NCBI GenBank assembly: GCA_016926135.1
Contig: JAFGPH010000264.1
Location: 1 to 5,704 of the forward strand
Direction of reading: 5' to 3'
DNA length: 5,704 nucleotides
From: Deltaproteobacteria bacterium
Lineage (GTDB): Bacteria > Desulfobacterota > DSM-4660 > Desulfatiglandales > HGW-15
Below, piece after piece: positions 5,574-5,704 of the stretch (position 1 is its first letter; each line of letters starts with the position of its first letter). Under the pieces are notes generated by a model. That model made no database searches. It had not been told where the DNA came from and worked only from the letters and a program-made list of their open reading frames with translations. A program made the position numbers and the translations under genes.

Positions 5574-5704
5574 CACCTCTTCTCCCTCTTGCGCTTGTAG
5601 ACCAGTTCCAGATAATTGAACAATGCCATCATGATGCCCACACAGAAAAAGCCTGCGGCCGGGAGCACGAAGAAGAGGAGGGGCTGGAACCCGAGGATGT
5701 CGTA
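5573..5704 (-). CDS. rnfE: Rnf complex subunit E, C-terminal end (partial)
   Basis: Only the last 43 residues are in the window; the gene continues beyond the right edge. They form one hydrophobic helix with FVLPAAGFFCVGIMMAL, matching the LPPGAFxGLGFLxAL C-terminal helix of RnfE/RsxE, and then a basic cytoplasmic-type tail (YKRKREKR). The TGA at 5575-5573 overlaps the ATG of rnfA. RnfE and RnfA are paralogous membrane subunits that pair in opposite orientation in the complex. The identification rests on this short tail plus its position before rnfA in the common C-D-G-E-A-B order. Confidence 0.8.
   Translation of the reverse strand, partial: YDILGFQPLLFFVLPAAGFFCVGIMMALFNYLELVYKRKREKR

Overview
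The window reads as a moderately GC-rich anaerobe, most likely a deltaproteobacterium (Desulfobacterota, sulfate-reducer or syntroph type). This is inferred from gene content: an rnf cluster in the order E-A-B, a multi-cluster acetogen/sulfate-reducer type RnfB, an ApbE flavin transferase at the operon end, and an apparent UGA-encoded selenocysteine. No 16S or other marker gene is present, so the lineage is a guess. All genes found are on the minus strand.

Right part (about 5704 down to 2467): the distal part of an rnf operon, transcribed leftward. It holds the C-terminal tail of RnfE, then RnfA, RnfB and ApbE. Rnf is the membrane ferredoxin:NAD+ oxidoreductase that pumps Na+ or H+. RnfA and RnfE form the membrane core, RnfB carries electrons from ferredoxin through a chain of [4Fe-4S] clusters, and ApbE attaches FMN to RnfG/RnfD (outside the window). 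Two things are unusual. (1) rnfB has an in-frame TGA exactly at the first cysteine of its N-terminal [4Fe-4S] motif, followed by a plausible bacterial SECIS hairpin, so it probably encodes a selenocysteine-containing RnfB. Read conventionally, it would be cut after 53 codons, or called as a 219-residue protein lacking its membrane anchor. (2) rnfA carries about 125 extra N-terminal residues: a lipoprotein-type signal with a lipobox cysteine and a domain resembling an SbsA/Big_5 Ig-like fold, fused to a complete RnfA. Between rnfA and rnfB lies an AT-rich gap made of strictly 7-bp-phased ATTG/CAAT repeats in opposed orientations.

Middle (2466 to 1880): about 590 bases without a convincing gene. 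It holds an intrinsic terminator for the rnf-apbE transcript, a candidate small inverted-repeat-bounded element (2231-2476) whose right end includes the apbE stop codon, a GC-rich hairpin of REP type inside it, a separate 70-nt imperfect palindrome (2144-2213), and a 12-bp perfect palindrome overlapping a weak candidate promoter for the ATPase gene.

Left part (1879 to 1): a calcium-type P-type (P2) ATPase gene that is broken. The N-terminal third, through the actuator domain, reads well from a GTG with a good ribosome binding site and ends at a TAA. The C-terminal part, from mid nucleotide-binding domain onward, continues in another frame to the window edge. The segment normally between them (TM3, TM4 with PEGLP, and the DKTGT phosphorylation loop) is absent. 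The gene is therefore a deletion pseudogene or an assembly collapse.
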